Shown here piece by piece: positions 1 through 5,749 of a DNA stretch of 8,505 nt. The translations under genes were made by a program, and so were the position numbers. Source of the DNA: Clostridium sp. (GTDB lineage: Bacteria; Bacillota; Clostridia; Lachnospirales; Lachnospiraceae); contig JAEDOC010000091.1 of assembly GCA_016302185.1 (NCBI GenBank), positions 1 to 8,505 of the forward strand, in the 5' to 3' direction. The notes below the pieces were generated by a model. The model did no database searches, was not told the origin of the DNA, and was given only the letters and a program-made list of their open reading frames with translations. Numbering within the stretch: the first letter of the stretch is position 1; every line of letters begins with the position of its first letter.

Positions 1-1
1 G

Positions 2-406
2 CTTCTGAAAAGTCCCTATGCCATTCTCGGAGGAATCGGAATCGGCCTTTTGGATGCGCTTCCGGTCTTTGGATCCGGAACGGTCCTGATTCCCTGGGGA
101 GTGCTTCTTCTTTTTCAACGTAGATGGGCCAGGGCGCTGCTGGTTCTGGGACTCCACCTGTCCTGCTATTTTCTTCGGGAATATACGGAGGCAAAGCTGA
201 TGGGAAAGAAGGTGGGGCTGTCGGCGCTGGAGACTCTGGTAGCCATGTATGTGGGGCTGAAGCTTTTCGGCCTGCTGGGTTTCCTTTTGGGACCGGTGGG
301 CCTGCTCATCATCCGGGATTTGGTGGAGGAATACGAACGAAATGGGCGGATGGGAAAAACAATGGAAGAAACGGACAAAAATCAGTCAGAAGTCAGAGAA
401 GTATGA
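2..406 (+). CDS. AI-2E/YtvI-type membrane permease, C-terminal part (5' truncated by window edge)
   Basis: The open frame runs in from the window edge; the first complete codon is at base 2. About 134 residues remain. They are strongly hydrophobic, with three or more membrane segments, and carry the C-terminal signature of the AI-2E transporter/PerM superfamily. Visible elements are a GGIGIGLLDALPVFGSG segment, then TVLIPW, then a KLMGKK segment, and finally GLKLFGLLGFLLGPVGLL before a charged tail of about 30 residues. In Firmicutes this family includes the sporulation membrane protein YtvI and various exporters, and I cannot tell which this is. A TTG codon at 50 could be read as a start, but the homologous region continues upstream of it, so the gene is truncated rather than short. 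The stop is TGA at 404-406. The gene ends 33 bases before the next start, so co-transcription with the fusion gene is possible. Confidence 0.82.
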   Translation, partial: LLKSPYAILGGIGIGLLDALPVFGSGTVLIPWGVLLLFQRRWARALLVLGLHLSCYFLREYTEAKLMGKKVGLSALETLVAMYVGLKLFGLLGFLLGPVGLLIIRDLVEEYERNGRMGKTMEETDKNQSEVREV

Positions 407-439
407 TAAGATAGAGGAAGAGGTAAGGGGGAAAACAGG

Positions 440-1792
440 ATGAAGTTATATACCCGGGAAGCGGGAGAGGGAAAACCGCTGGTTCTGCTCCATGGAAATG
501 GTGAGGACAGCAGTTATTTTAAAGCGCAGATTGAATTTTTTTCGAAATGGTACCATGTGATTGCGGTGGATACCCGGGGGCATGGGCAGTCCCCCAGGGG
601 CACCGGTCCCTTTACGCTGAAACGCTTTGCAGAGGATCTGCAGGAGCTTCTGTACGGGCGGGGGCTTTCTAAGGTAATATTGCTGGGGTTCAGCGACGGG
701 GGTAATATTGCTCTTCTTTTCACGTTAAAATATCCGCAGATGGTGGAACGTCTGATATTAAACGGGGCAAATTTGAGTCCTTTTGGAGTAAAGCCGCTGG
801 TGCAGCTTCCGGTGGTGGCCGGTTACGGGGCATCGGCAGTTCTGAGTCTGGGAGGAAGATCGAAGAAGCAGCAAAAGAACCGGGAGCTTCTTGGCCTGAT
901 GGTGAAGGAACCATGGATTCCGGTGGAAAAATTAAAAGAAATTAAGGCTCCGACACTGGTAATTGCAGGAACCAGAGACATGATTCGGGATGCGCATACC
1001 AGACGAATCGCGAAAGCACTGCCGAAGGGAGAACTGAAGATCCTCCCCGGAAGTCATTTTCTGGCGGCTGAGGAGCCGGAAACATTCAATCGGGCGGTTT
1101 TAGACTTTTTGGATCGGACAGAAGAAGAGCTTGAAACAGCGGAGTACAGGAAAGCGACGGCAAAGAAGGAAACAGCAAAACATATGAAAGAAAGGATCCT
1201 GCGGCGTTTGACCGGCCGCAAGCCGAGGCAAATTGAATGGGAGAAGATTCGTCATTCCGCGGTTCTCGTTCCGTTGGTGGAAAAGGACGGAGAACTCCAG
1301 GTGCTTTTTGAAGTGCGGGCCGCTACGCTTCACAGCCAGCCGGGAGAGATCTGTTTCCCCGGAGGAGCGGTAGAGGTGGGAGAAACAAAGCGGGAGGCAG
1401 CTCTGCGGGAGACAGAGGAAGAACTTCTGGTAAACCGAAGCCAGATTGAGCTGCTGGCGCCGCTGGATGTGCTGGTGACACCGGGAGGCGTGGATATCTG
1501 GCCCTATCTTGGAATTTTGAAGGATTACGAAGGAACCTTTTCGGCAGCAGAGGTGGATCACGTGTTTACCGTTCCACTGTCCTGGTTCCTTGTAAGGGAG
1601 CCGGAGTGCTATAAGACAACGGTGATAACCGTACCGGAGGAAAATTTTCCATTTGAGCTGATTCCGGGTGGTCGGGAGTACCATTGGCGCCGCGGCCAGT
1701 ATGATGTCTATTTCTATCGGAATGAAAATGGGGTCATCTGGGGGATGACAGCGAAGATACTATATTCCCTTCTCCGGCTGATTTCCGTATAG
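440..1792 (+). CDS. Fusion protein: alpha/beta hydrolase + CoA-pyrophosphatase-like Nudix hydrolase
   Basis: This single 450-residue frame holds two enzymes. Residues 1-228 form an alpha/beta hydrolase. The oxyanion-hole HG is at 18-19, the nucleophile elbow GFSDG has Ser85, and a short cap segment covers about 111-160. The likely acid is Asp180 in the GTRD turn, and the catalytic histidine is His206 in PGSHF. A charged linker (about 229-265) leads to a Nudix domain at 266-450. Its FPGG (306-309) and Nudix box (309-331) contain G309, E315, R323, E324, E327 and E328. The invariant glycine near the box end is Leu330. The preceding segment (about 289-309) resembles the UPF0035/NudL motif of coenzyme A diphosphatases, and the terminal WGMTAKIL also fits that subfamily. 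The start has an AAGGGGG ribosome site at 425-431. An in-frame ATG at residue 249 (1184) could give a separate Nudix polypeptide. The substrate of the hydrolase half is unknown; both halves are probably cytosolic. Confidence 0.88.
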   Translation: MKLYTREAGEGKPLVLLHGNGEDSSYFKAQIEFFSKWYHVIAVDTRGHGQSPRGTGPFTLKRFAEDLQELLYGRGLSKVILLGFSDGGNIALLFTLKYPQMVERLILNGANLSPFGVKPLVQLPVVAGYGASAVLSLGGRSKKQQKNRELLGLMVKEPWIPVEKLKEIKAPTLVIAGTRDMIRDAHTRRIAKALPKGELKILPGSHFLAAEEPETFNRAVLDFLDRTEEELETAEYRKATAKKETAKHMKERILRRLTGRKPRQIEWEKIRHSAVLVPLVEKDGELQVLFEVRAATLHSQPGEICFPGGAVEVGETKREAALRETEEELLVNRSQIELLAPLDVLVTPGGVDIWPYLGILKDYEGTFSAAEVDHVFTVPLSWFLVREPECYKTTVITVPEENFPFELIPGGREYHWRRGQYDVYFYRNENGVIWGMTAKILYSLLRLISV

Positions 1793-1798
1793 AAAAGG

Positions 1799-1846
1799 AA
1801 GCTTTGATATGATATAATGATTCCAATATCATATCAGAGCTTTTTT
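1799..1846 (+). terminator. Rho-independent terminator after the hydrolase-Nudix gene
   Basis: A 17-bp stem pairs 1799-1815 with 1826-1842. All pairs are Watson-Crick except one U-G. The loop is 10 nt, followed by a T-run at 1841-1846. It begins seven bases after the stop codon. The stem is AT-rich but long and almost perfect. Confidence 0.8.
1810..1818 (+). promoter_or_regulatory. Extended -10 promoter candidate inside the terminator stem
   Basis: TGATATAAT matches an extended -10 (TGN followed by a perfect TATAAT at 1813-1818). No good -35 is visible upstream, as is usual for extended -10 promoters. Transcription would start around 1825, in the terminator loop, about 35 bases ahead of the small membrane-protein gene. 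AT-rich stems produce such matches by chance, so confidence is limited. Confidence 0.4.
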
Positions 1847-1859
1847 GATGGAGGAAATT

Positions 1860-2021
1860 ATGCTAGACACGATTCTTGTGGGATTGATCCTTTGTATTAT
1901 CACTGCTGTGGGAGTGATCCTGTTTCGTAAAACCAGACAGTCAAATCCGAAGATGGCATTTGCGATTGTCGGATGTATTATGATTCTGGAGATATTGATT
2001 TGTCTGATTGCAGATCGATAA
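1860..2021 (+). CDS. Small membrane protein, 53 residues, unknown function
   Basis: A short ORF starts at ATG 1860 behind a strong GGAGG ribosome site (1850-1854, five-base spacing) and ends with TAA at 2019-2021. The product is very hydrophobic. One helix spans about residues 4-22, a basic and polar turn (RKTRQSNPK) covers 23-31, and a second helix spans about 32-50 before ADR. By the positive-inside rule the loop would face the cytoplasm, giving a hairpin with both ends outside. I recognise no family. It is preceded by a terminator with an embedded extended -10 and followed by a convergent gene, so it may be its own transcription unit. The strong SD, the two clean helices and the isolation argue that it is real. 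Confidence 0.65.
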   Translation: MLDTILVGLILCIITAVGVILFRKTRQSNPKMAFAIVGCIMILEILICLIADR

Positions 2022-2022
2022 G

Positions 2023-2056
2023 AAAAAAACAGAAAGGAATCAATTCCTCTCTGTTT
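2023..2056 (-). terminator. Terminator of the moaE-like gene, overlapping its stop codon
   Basis: The inverted repeat pairs 2027-2040 with 2043-2056, with a tight loop. Read on the minus strand, all pairs are Watson-Crick or one G-U, and a run of seven T follows (complement of 2023-2029). The last sense codons and the stop of the minus-strand gene form the upstream arm. On the plus strand the repeat has an A-C mismatch and only three T, so it works mainly for the minus strand. Confidence 0.72.
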
Positions 2057-2438
2057 CTACGACGCAGTGATTTTTGATTTCACCTACCAGGGCCTGCAGG
2101 GCATCGACTACATGGGGACGGATGTCACCGCCAATCAGGACGTACATGATATCGTCGCCGACGGAGAGCTCTCCTTCATTGAGCCAGACTCTGATATAGT
2201 AGATGCCGTCCATCCGGTAGGTTTGTTCAATGGCATCGTTTACCTTCTCCGAATTATAGGAGAAGAGCATGCCGGTCACCGGTCTGGTATCCTCTGCGCC
2301 GAAACGGACCTTTGCTTTCGCTGTTTCACGAACGACTCCGTTGTGGGTTAAATACATGCCGATTTTGGAAGCACTGGGATCGGCTTTCGCTTCCCGCAGC
2401 CATTCATCCATGGACGGGGAGTTCTTTTTTGTATGCAT
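2040..2438 (-). CDS. MoaE-like protein (molybdopterin synthase large-subunit family)
   Basis: The 132-residue product has the order of conserved elements seen in MoaE, the large subunit of molybdopterin synthase, which takes sulfur from MoaD to build the dithiolene of molybdopterin. THNGVVR (31-37) corresponds to the TFxGxVR strand and EGELSVGDD (88-96) to the GxLxVGE region. GGDIRPHVVDAL (103-114) matches the helix after the AHR motif, and EIKNHCVVETE (120-130) matches the C-terminal catalytic segment. The first catalytic lysine (E. coli Lys119) aligns with Lys122. The second (E. coli Lys126) falls at Thr129 or next to Glu128, so it appears to be lost. An AAGGAGG ribosome site is at 2449-2455, ten bases from ATG 2438. 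No moaD or other molybdenum-cofactor gene lies in the window. It is either a divergent MoaE or a family member with another role. Residue alignment is from memory. Confidence 0.75.
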   Translation of the reverse strand: MHTKKNSPSMDEWLREAKADPSASKIGMYLTHNGVVRETAKAKVRFGAEDTRPVTGMLFSYNSEKVNDAIEQTYRMDGIYYIRVWLNEGELSVGDDIMYVLIGGDIRPHVVDALQALVGEIKNHCVVETERN

Positions 2439-2478
2439 AGGGATAAAACCTCCTTATTTTGATTTGAAAAGTATTTTA

Positions 2479-2484
2479 AGTATA
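2479..2484 (-). promoter_or_regulatory. Weak -10 candidate for the moaE-like gene
   Basis: On the minus strand TATACT (five of six to consensus) lies about 40 bases upstream of ATG 2438. No convincing -35 is seen at 16-18 bases. The same stretch carries a direct repeat AAGTAT (2469-2474 and 2478-2483) that might be a regulator site. Confidence 0.22.
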
Positions 2485-2514
2485 CATGATGTAAAGGAAA
2501 AAAGATAGATGAAC

Positions 2515-2543
2515 ATGCCATTTTCTGTTTTCTGTGATATGAC
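2515..2543 (+). promoter_or_regulatory. Candidate promoter of the two-component operon
   Basis: ATGCCA (2515-2520) and TATGAC (2538-2543) are separated by exactly 17 bases. A TGN extended -10 (TGA, 2535-2537) directly precedes the -10. Each hexamer matches four of six consensus bases. Start of transcription would be near 2550, giving a leader of about 20 bases that just includes the ribosome site. Confidence 0.35.
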
Positions 2544-2568
2544 ACTGACAGCTTAGCGAGGTGATAAC

Positions 2569-3243
2569 ATGCGGCTTCTGATAGCGGAGGATGATCCCAG
2601 ATTATTAAAAACCTTGATTCATATTTTTGAGAGCAATAAGTATGCTGCGGATGGGGTATCCAACGGAGAGGATGCGCTTGCCTATGCGGTTTCCGAAGAA
2701 TATGACGGATTGATTCTGGATATTATGATGCCGGGACTGGATGGGATCCAGGTGCTGCAAAGGCTGCGAAAGCAGGGGATCACAACACCGGTATTGCTTC
2801 TGACGGCCCGGACAGAGGTGGAGCAGAGGGTGGAAGGACTGGATGCCGGGGCAGATGATTATCTTCCGAAGCCATTTGCAGTCTCAGAGCTGCTGGCGCG
2901 AACCCGGGCAATGCTGAGACGGAAGGACAATTTTACTCCGGATATCCTGCCGTATCATGATGTGATCCTGAACCGCTCTACGTATCAGCTGACGTATGGG
3001 GAGAAATCTCAGACATTGAGCGGAAAAGAATTTCAGATTATGGAAATGCTCATGCAGAAGCCGAATATGATCATTCCCATCGCGCAGTTTATGGCACATA
3101 TCTGGGGATGGGATGCATGTGTGGATACCAGTGTGGTCTGGGTCCACATCTCCAATCTTCGAAAAAAAATCAGCGCTATGAACGCACCGCTGGAGATACG
3201 GTTTGTCCGCAATGCAGGCTATCTGCTGGAGGAAAAGCAATGA
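2569..3243 (+). CDS. OmpR/PhoB-family response regulator
   Basis: The 224-residue protein has a receiver domain (1-116). It shows the acidic pair Glu7, Asp8, Asp9, the phospho-acceptor Asp51 in LILDIMMPG, Thr79 and Lys101 in LPKPF. A winged-helix DNA-binding domain (about 125-222) follows, with the SGKEFQIMEMLM and WVHISNLRKK helices and the closing RFVRNAGYLL hairpin. All phosphotransfer residues are intact. The start has an AGGTGAT ribosome site about six bases ahead. The TGA stop overlaps the ATG of the histidine kinase gene (ATGA), so the two are translationally coupled and the kinase is its cognate partner. The stimulus and target genes cannot be read from the sequence. Confidence 0.95.
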   Translation: MRLLIAEDDPRLLKTLIHIFESNKYAADGVSNGEDALAYAVSEEYDGLILDIMMPGLDGIQVLQRLRKQGITTPVLLLTARTEVEQRVEGLDAGADDYLPKPFAVSELLARTRAMLRRKDNFTPDILPYHDVILNRSTYQLTYGEKSQTLSGKEFQIMEMLMQKPNMIIPIAQFMAHIWGWDACVDTSVVWVHISNLRKKISAMNAPLEIRFVRNAGYLLEEKQ

Positions 3244-4472
3244 TTTATCGTCTTCGGAAAAAGTTTATTCTGATCAGCGCGACCTCGATTCTGATTGTGT
3301 TTACCGCCATTTTTTCGATGATGTGCCTGGTCAGCTTTCTGCAGTTGAATCGTACCATGGATCTGCTGACCGATGCCATTGCTTCCAATGATGGAGAGTT
3401 TCCGGAATTTGAAACAGCGGTTCGTCTGCTGCCGTCCGGCGGCTTGTCTTCCTATGTGGATGTGATTACGGAGGAAACGAAATTCAGCACCCGATTTTTT
3501 ACGGTGTGGCTGGATAAAGAGGAACAGGTCAACGGGGTAAATGTGGACGCTGTTTTTTCCATTTCGGAAGAACAGGCGCGGGAATACGCTGTGGCTGCTG
3601 TGGAAAAGAAAAAAGAGCGGGGATGGATCTCTGTCTATCGATATAAGAGGTTTCAGACAGGAGAAGAAACGGCGGTGGTTTTTGTCAACGGAGCGATGCA
3701 TCGGACGATGGCCGGCCGGTTTCTTCTGACTTCATTTCTGGTACTGTTCGGCAGTGGAGTCATCATTCTTGGGTTGTTCATCCTGCTTTCCAAACGGGCG
3801 GTGAAGCCGGTGGCGGAGAGCTATGAGAAGCAGAAGCAGTTTATTACCGATGCCAATCACGAGCTGAAGACACCACTTACGCTGATCCTGTCCAATTTAG
3901 AGATTGTGGAGGCGGAAATTGGACAGAATGAATGGCTGGATGATATCAGAATCGAAGGAGAACGGATGGGAATGCTGGTAAACCAGCTGGTTACGTTATC
4001 TCGGATGGATGAGGAACAGTCCGTCCTGGCGATGGAGCGATTTGATCTCAGCAATGCTGTGGAAGATACGGTCTCTGAATTTCAGCCTCTGGCGGAAGAA
4101 CGGGACAAGACGTTAACGGCAGAGATTGAACCGTCCATTATTTATCGGGGAGAGGAAAATCTGATCCGGCGGCTGGTGTCAATTCTCCTGGATAATGCGG
4201 TCAAATACTGCGATCCCGGCGGCCAGATTACGCTAAGCGTGTCGAAACGGCGTCATCCGGTCCTTGTGGTGGAAAACACCTACCGCGATGTGGATCAGAT
4301 CGCGTTGGAAAAGCTGTTTGACCGCTTTTACCGTGCCGATAAGGCCAGAACTTTTGACGGCGGGTTTGGAGTGGGGCTTTCCATCGCCAGAGGAATTGCG
4401 AGACAGCATCACGGAGATATCTCCGTCTATAAGAAGAATGGGATGATTGGATTTCGGGTGGATCTGAGATGA
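3240..4472 (+). CDS. Membrane sensor histidine kinase
   Basis: The start is taken at ATG 3240, which overlaps the regulator's stop and has GGAGG just upstream. An in-frame ATG at 3108 lies inside the regulator gene and is not credible. The 410-residue product has transmembrane helix 1 at about 9-34 and an extracytoplasmic sensor of about 125 residues (35-159). Helix 2 is at about 160-183. A dimerisation/phosphoacceptor region follows, with His207 in DANHELKTPL. The ATPase has an N box (LLDNAVKYC, Asn319), an F box (LFDRFYRAD, 360-368) and a G2 box (GGFGVGLSIA, 374-383). The G1 box is degenerate: VENTYRDVD stands where DxGxG is normal, yet the rest is intact. There is no clear HAMP signature; only about 15 residues separate helix 2 from the H box helix. 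The sensed signal is unknown. Transcription ends at the hairpin 19 bases downstream. Confidence 0.93.
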   Translation: MIYRLRKKFILISATSILIVFTAIFSMMCLVSFLQLNRTMDLLTDAIASNDGEFPEFETAVRLLPSGGLSSYVDVITEETKFSTRFFTVWLDKEEQVNGVNVDAVFSISEEQAREYAVAAVEKKKERGWISVYRYKRFQTGEETAVVFVNGAMHRTMAGRFLLTSFLVLFGSGVIILGLFILLSKRAVKPVAESYEKQKQFITDANHELKTPLTLILSNLEIVEAEIGQNEWLDDIRIEGERMGMLVNQLVTLSRMDEEQSVLAMERFDLSNAVEDTVSEFQPLAEERDKTLTAEIEPSIIYRGEENLIRRLVSILLDNAVKYCDPGGQITLSVSKRRHPVLVVENTYRDVDQIALEKLFDRFYRADKARTFDGGFGVGLSIARGIARQHHGDISVYKKNGMIGFRVDLR

Positions 4473-4490
4473 ATGCTGAGGAAAATATTT

Positions 4491-4526
4491 ACTGCGCCAG
4501 GTCGGGGAGGCTTTGGCGCAGTTTTT
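4491..4526 (+). terminator. Rho-independent terminator of the two-component operon
   Basis: A perfect 9-bp GC-rich stem, ACTGCGCCA (4491-4499) with TGGCGCAGT (4514-4522), has a 14-nt loop and a T-run at 4522-4526. It starts 19 bases after the kinase stop. Confidence 0.88.
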
Positions 4527-4553
4527 GCGTTATGGGAGAAGAGGGACTATAAG
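4525..4553 (+). promoter_or_regulatory. Candidate promoter of the FAH-family operon
   Basis: TTGCGT (4525-4530) and TATAAG (4548-4553) are spaced by 17 bases. The -10 matches five of six consensus bases and the -35 three of six. The -35 overlaps the T-tail of the preceding terminator. Transcription from here would give a leader of about 165 bases before ATG 4728. Confidence 0.35.
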
Positions 4554-4565
4554 AGTTTTCTTATA
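4548..4565. promoter_or_regulatory. 18-bp palindrome, candidate operator
   Basis: TATAAGA-GTTT-TCTTATA is a 7-bp perfect inverted repeat around a 4-base centre, and its left arm contains the candidate -10. An outer pair TATGGG (4531-4536) and CCCATA (4568-4573) flanks it. The position suggests a repressor site, though an RNA hairpin at the transcript start is an alternative. No binding protein can be named. Confidence 0.4.
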
Positions 4566-4727
4566 CGCCCATACAAAATCAGGTCTTAGACGCAATCCCT
4601 GTTGATGTGTTATCGTTAAGTCACAGGAACGGAAACAAAGATTTTCGAAAGAAACGAATCACATGGCAAATGTGGTGCGGCAGCAAAAACGCAAAGCAAA
4701 AGTAAAAGTAAAAGGAGGAAATCAGGA
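4566..4727. other. Leader region of the FAH-family gene
   Basis: This stretch becomes A-rich towards its end and holds the AAAGGAGG ribosome site (4711-4718) nine bases from ATG 4728. I see no convincing riboswitch or tRNA fold. A 22-codon frame (4663-4731) ends in an ATGA overlap with the next start but has no clear SD. Confidence 0.4.
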
Positions 4728-5654
4728 ATGAGACTCGCGACAATTAAGAAAGACGGCAAAGAAATCGCAGCTATCGTGACTGCGAAGGGAATGTTTCCCA
4801 TTGAGGCATTGAATGCGAACAAAGGAACCGCATGGAAGACAGAAATGTTTGATTTAATCTGTGCACAGCAGATTCCGGGACTGACCGCTTGGTATAACAA
4901 TGGAGGAAAAGAAGAGCTGGAGACTCTTCCGGGAGTGGTTCCGACTGAAGAAGTAGTGTACGGGCCGCTTTACCGTAATCCCAGAAGAATCTTCGGTATC
5001 GGTTTAAACTATGTGGATCATGCCGGTGATATCGGTTCCGCTGCACCGACCGGTTTTCCGGGAAGCTTTTTCAAGCAGGCAGATACACTGATTGGACCGG
5101 GAGATGAGATTAAGACTCCGGCGCTGAAGGAGGCGCAGAAGACCACGGCGGAAGCGGAGCTGGGAATTATCATGGGGAAGGACTGCAGAGATGTTTCTGA
5201 GGAAAACTGGCAGGATGCGATTGTCGGCTATACCACAATTCTTGATATGACAGAGGAATCCATCTTAAAGGGGAATGATTATGTCAGCGGAAATCCCCGT
5301 TACCTTACCATCGTGAAGAACTTTCCAACCTTCTTTTCCTTTGGTCCGCAGCTGGTGACTCCGGATGAGGTTCCGGATGTCCTTGCCCTGGAGGTTCAGA
5401 GTGTTCATAATGGTGAGGTTTATGCAAAGAATACGGTCAGCAATATGACTCATCGTCCGGCAAGGTTGGTTTCCCTGCACAGCAGTATTCAGGGCTGGTT
5501 TGCGGGTGATATTTTATCAACCGGTACACCGAGAGCGTTCCATATTCAGGACGGTGATGTGGCAGAGTGCCGAATCTATGGCCCGGATGGCTTTGAGATG
5601 GAACCGTTAAAGAATCCGGTAGTAGACTTAAAGCTTCATCCGGAAAAACAGTAA
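4728..5654 (+). CDS. Fumarylacetoacetate hydrolase (FAH) family protein
   Basis: The 308-residue product matches the FAH superfamily, Mg-dependent enzymes that hydrolyse, hydrate or decarboxylate 2-oxo compounds such as acylpyruvates and ring-cleavage products. The N-terminal domain covers about 1-85. The catalytic domain opens with FGIGLNYVDHA (89-99, His98). The metal-binding set is Glu142 and Glu144 in AEAELG plus Asp173 in ILDMTEE. A conserved lysine is Lys197 (VKNFPTFFSFGP), and the closing STGTP is at 264-268. Two departures stand out. The acid usual after HAxE is Asp101. The common NDVSARD stretch after the third metal ligand reads LDMTEES, losing the arginine and adding acids. The substrate may therefore be unusual, and the exact reaction cannot be assigned. 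An AAAGGAGG ribosome site precedes the start. The next gene follows after 95 bases and is probably in the same operon. Confidence 0.85.
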   Translation: MRLATIKKDGKEIAAIVTAKGMFPIEALNANKGTAWKTEMFDLICAQQIPGLTAWYNNGGKEELETLPGVVPTEEVVYGPLYRNPRRIFGIGLNYVDHAGDIGSAAPTGFPGSFFKQADTLIGPGDEIKTPALKEAQKTTAEAELGIIMGKDCRDVSEENWQDAIVGYTTILDMTEESILKGNDYVSGNPRYLTIVKNFPTFFSFGPQLVTPDEVPDVLALEVQSVHNGEVYAKNTVSNMTHRPARLVSLHSSIQGWFAGDILSTGTPRAFHIQDGDVAECRIYGPDGFEMEPLKNPVVDLKLHPEKQ

Positions 5655-5749
5655 TGCTCAGATGCTTCCGGTGATTTCGGGATGGAAGAAGCGCCGGAGA
5701 TGAAAGAAGAGATAAGGAACATATAAATTGAAAAAAGGAGATTGATACT

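Noticed and set aside
400..439. TATGAT as a -10 for the fusion gene
   Set aside because: It overlaps the upstream stop codon, and no -35-like hexamer is seen 16-18 bases before it.
1100..1684. Long 194-residue open frame on the minus strand
   Set aside because: It lies wholly inside the Nudix half of the fusion gene, has no ribosome site and its product shows no domain pattern. It is a shadow of the real gene.
3108..3239. Upstream extension of the histidine kinase to an in-frame ATG at 3108
   Set aside because: It would overlap the response-regulator DNA-binding domain by 130 bases. The ATGA start at 3240 has GGAGG and leads straight into the first membrane helix.
4603..4621. Catabolite-response-element-like sequence TGTTATCGTTAAGTCA
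   Set aside because: The TG and CA ends are 16 bases apart overall rather than the 14-base cre arrangement, and the inner half-sites do not match.
4699..4714. Short AAAAGT direct repeats before the FAH ribosome site
   Set aside because: Two or three copies of an A-rich hexamer in an A-rich leader are expected by chance and do not resemble a CRISPR array or a binding-site array.
5660..5700. Hairpin between the FAH gene and the unknown gene (GCTTCC with GGAAG and GAAGC)
   Set aside because: Arms are short, several alternative pairings compete and there is no T-run, so it is not a credible terminator.
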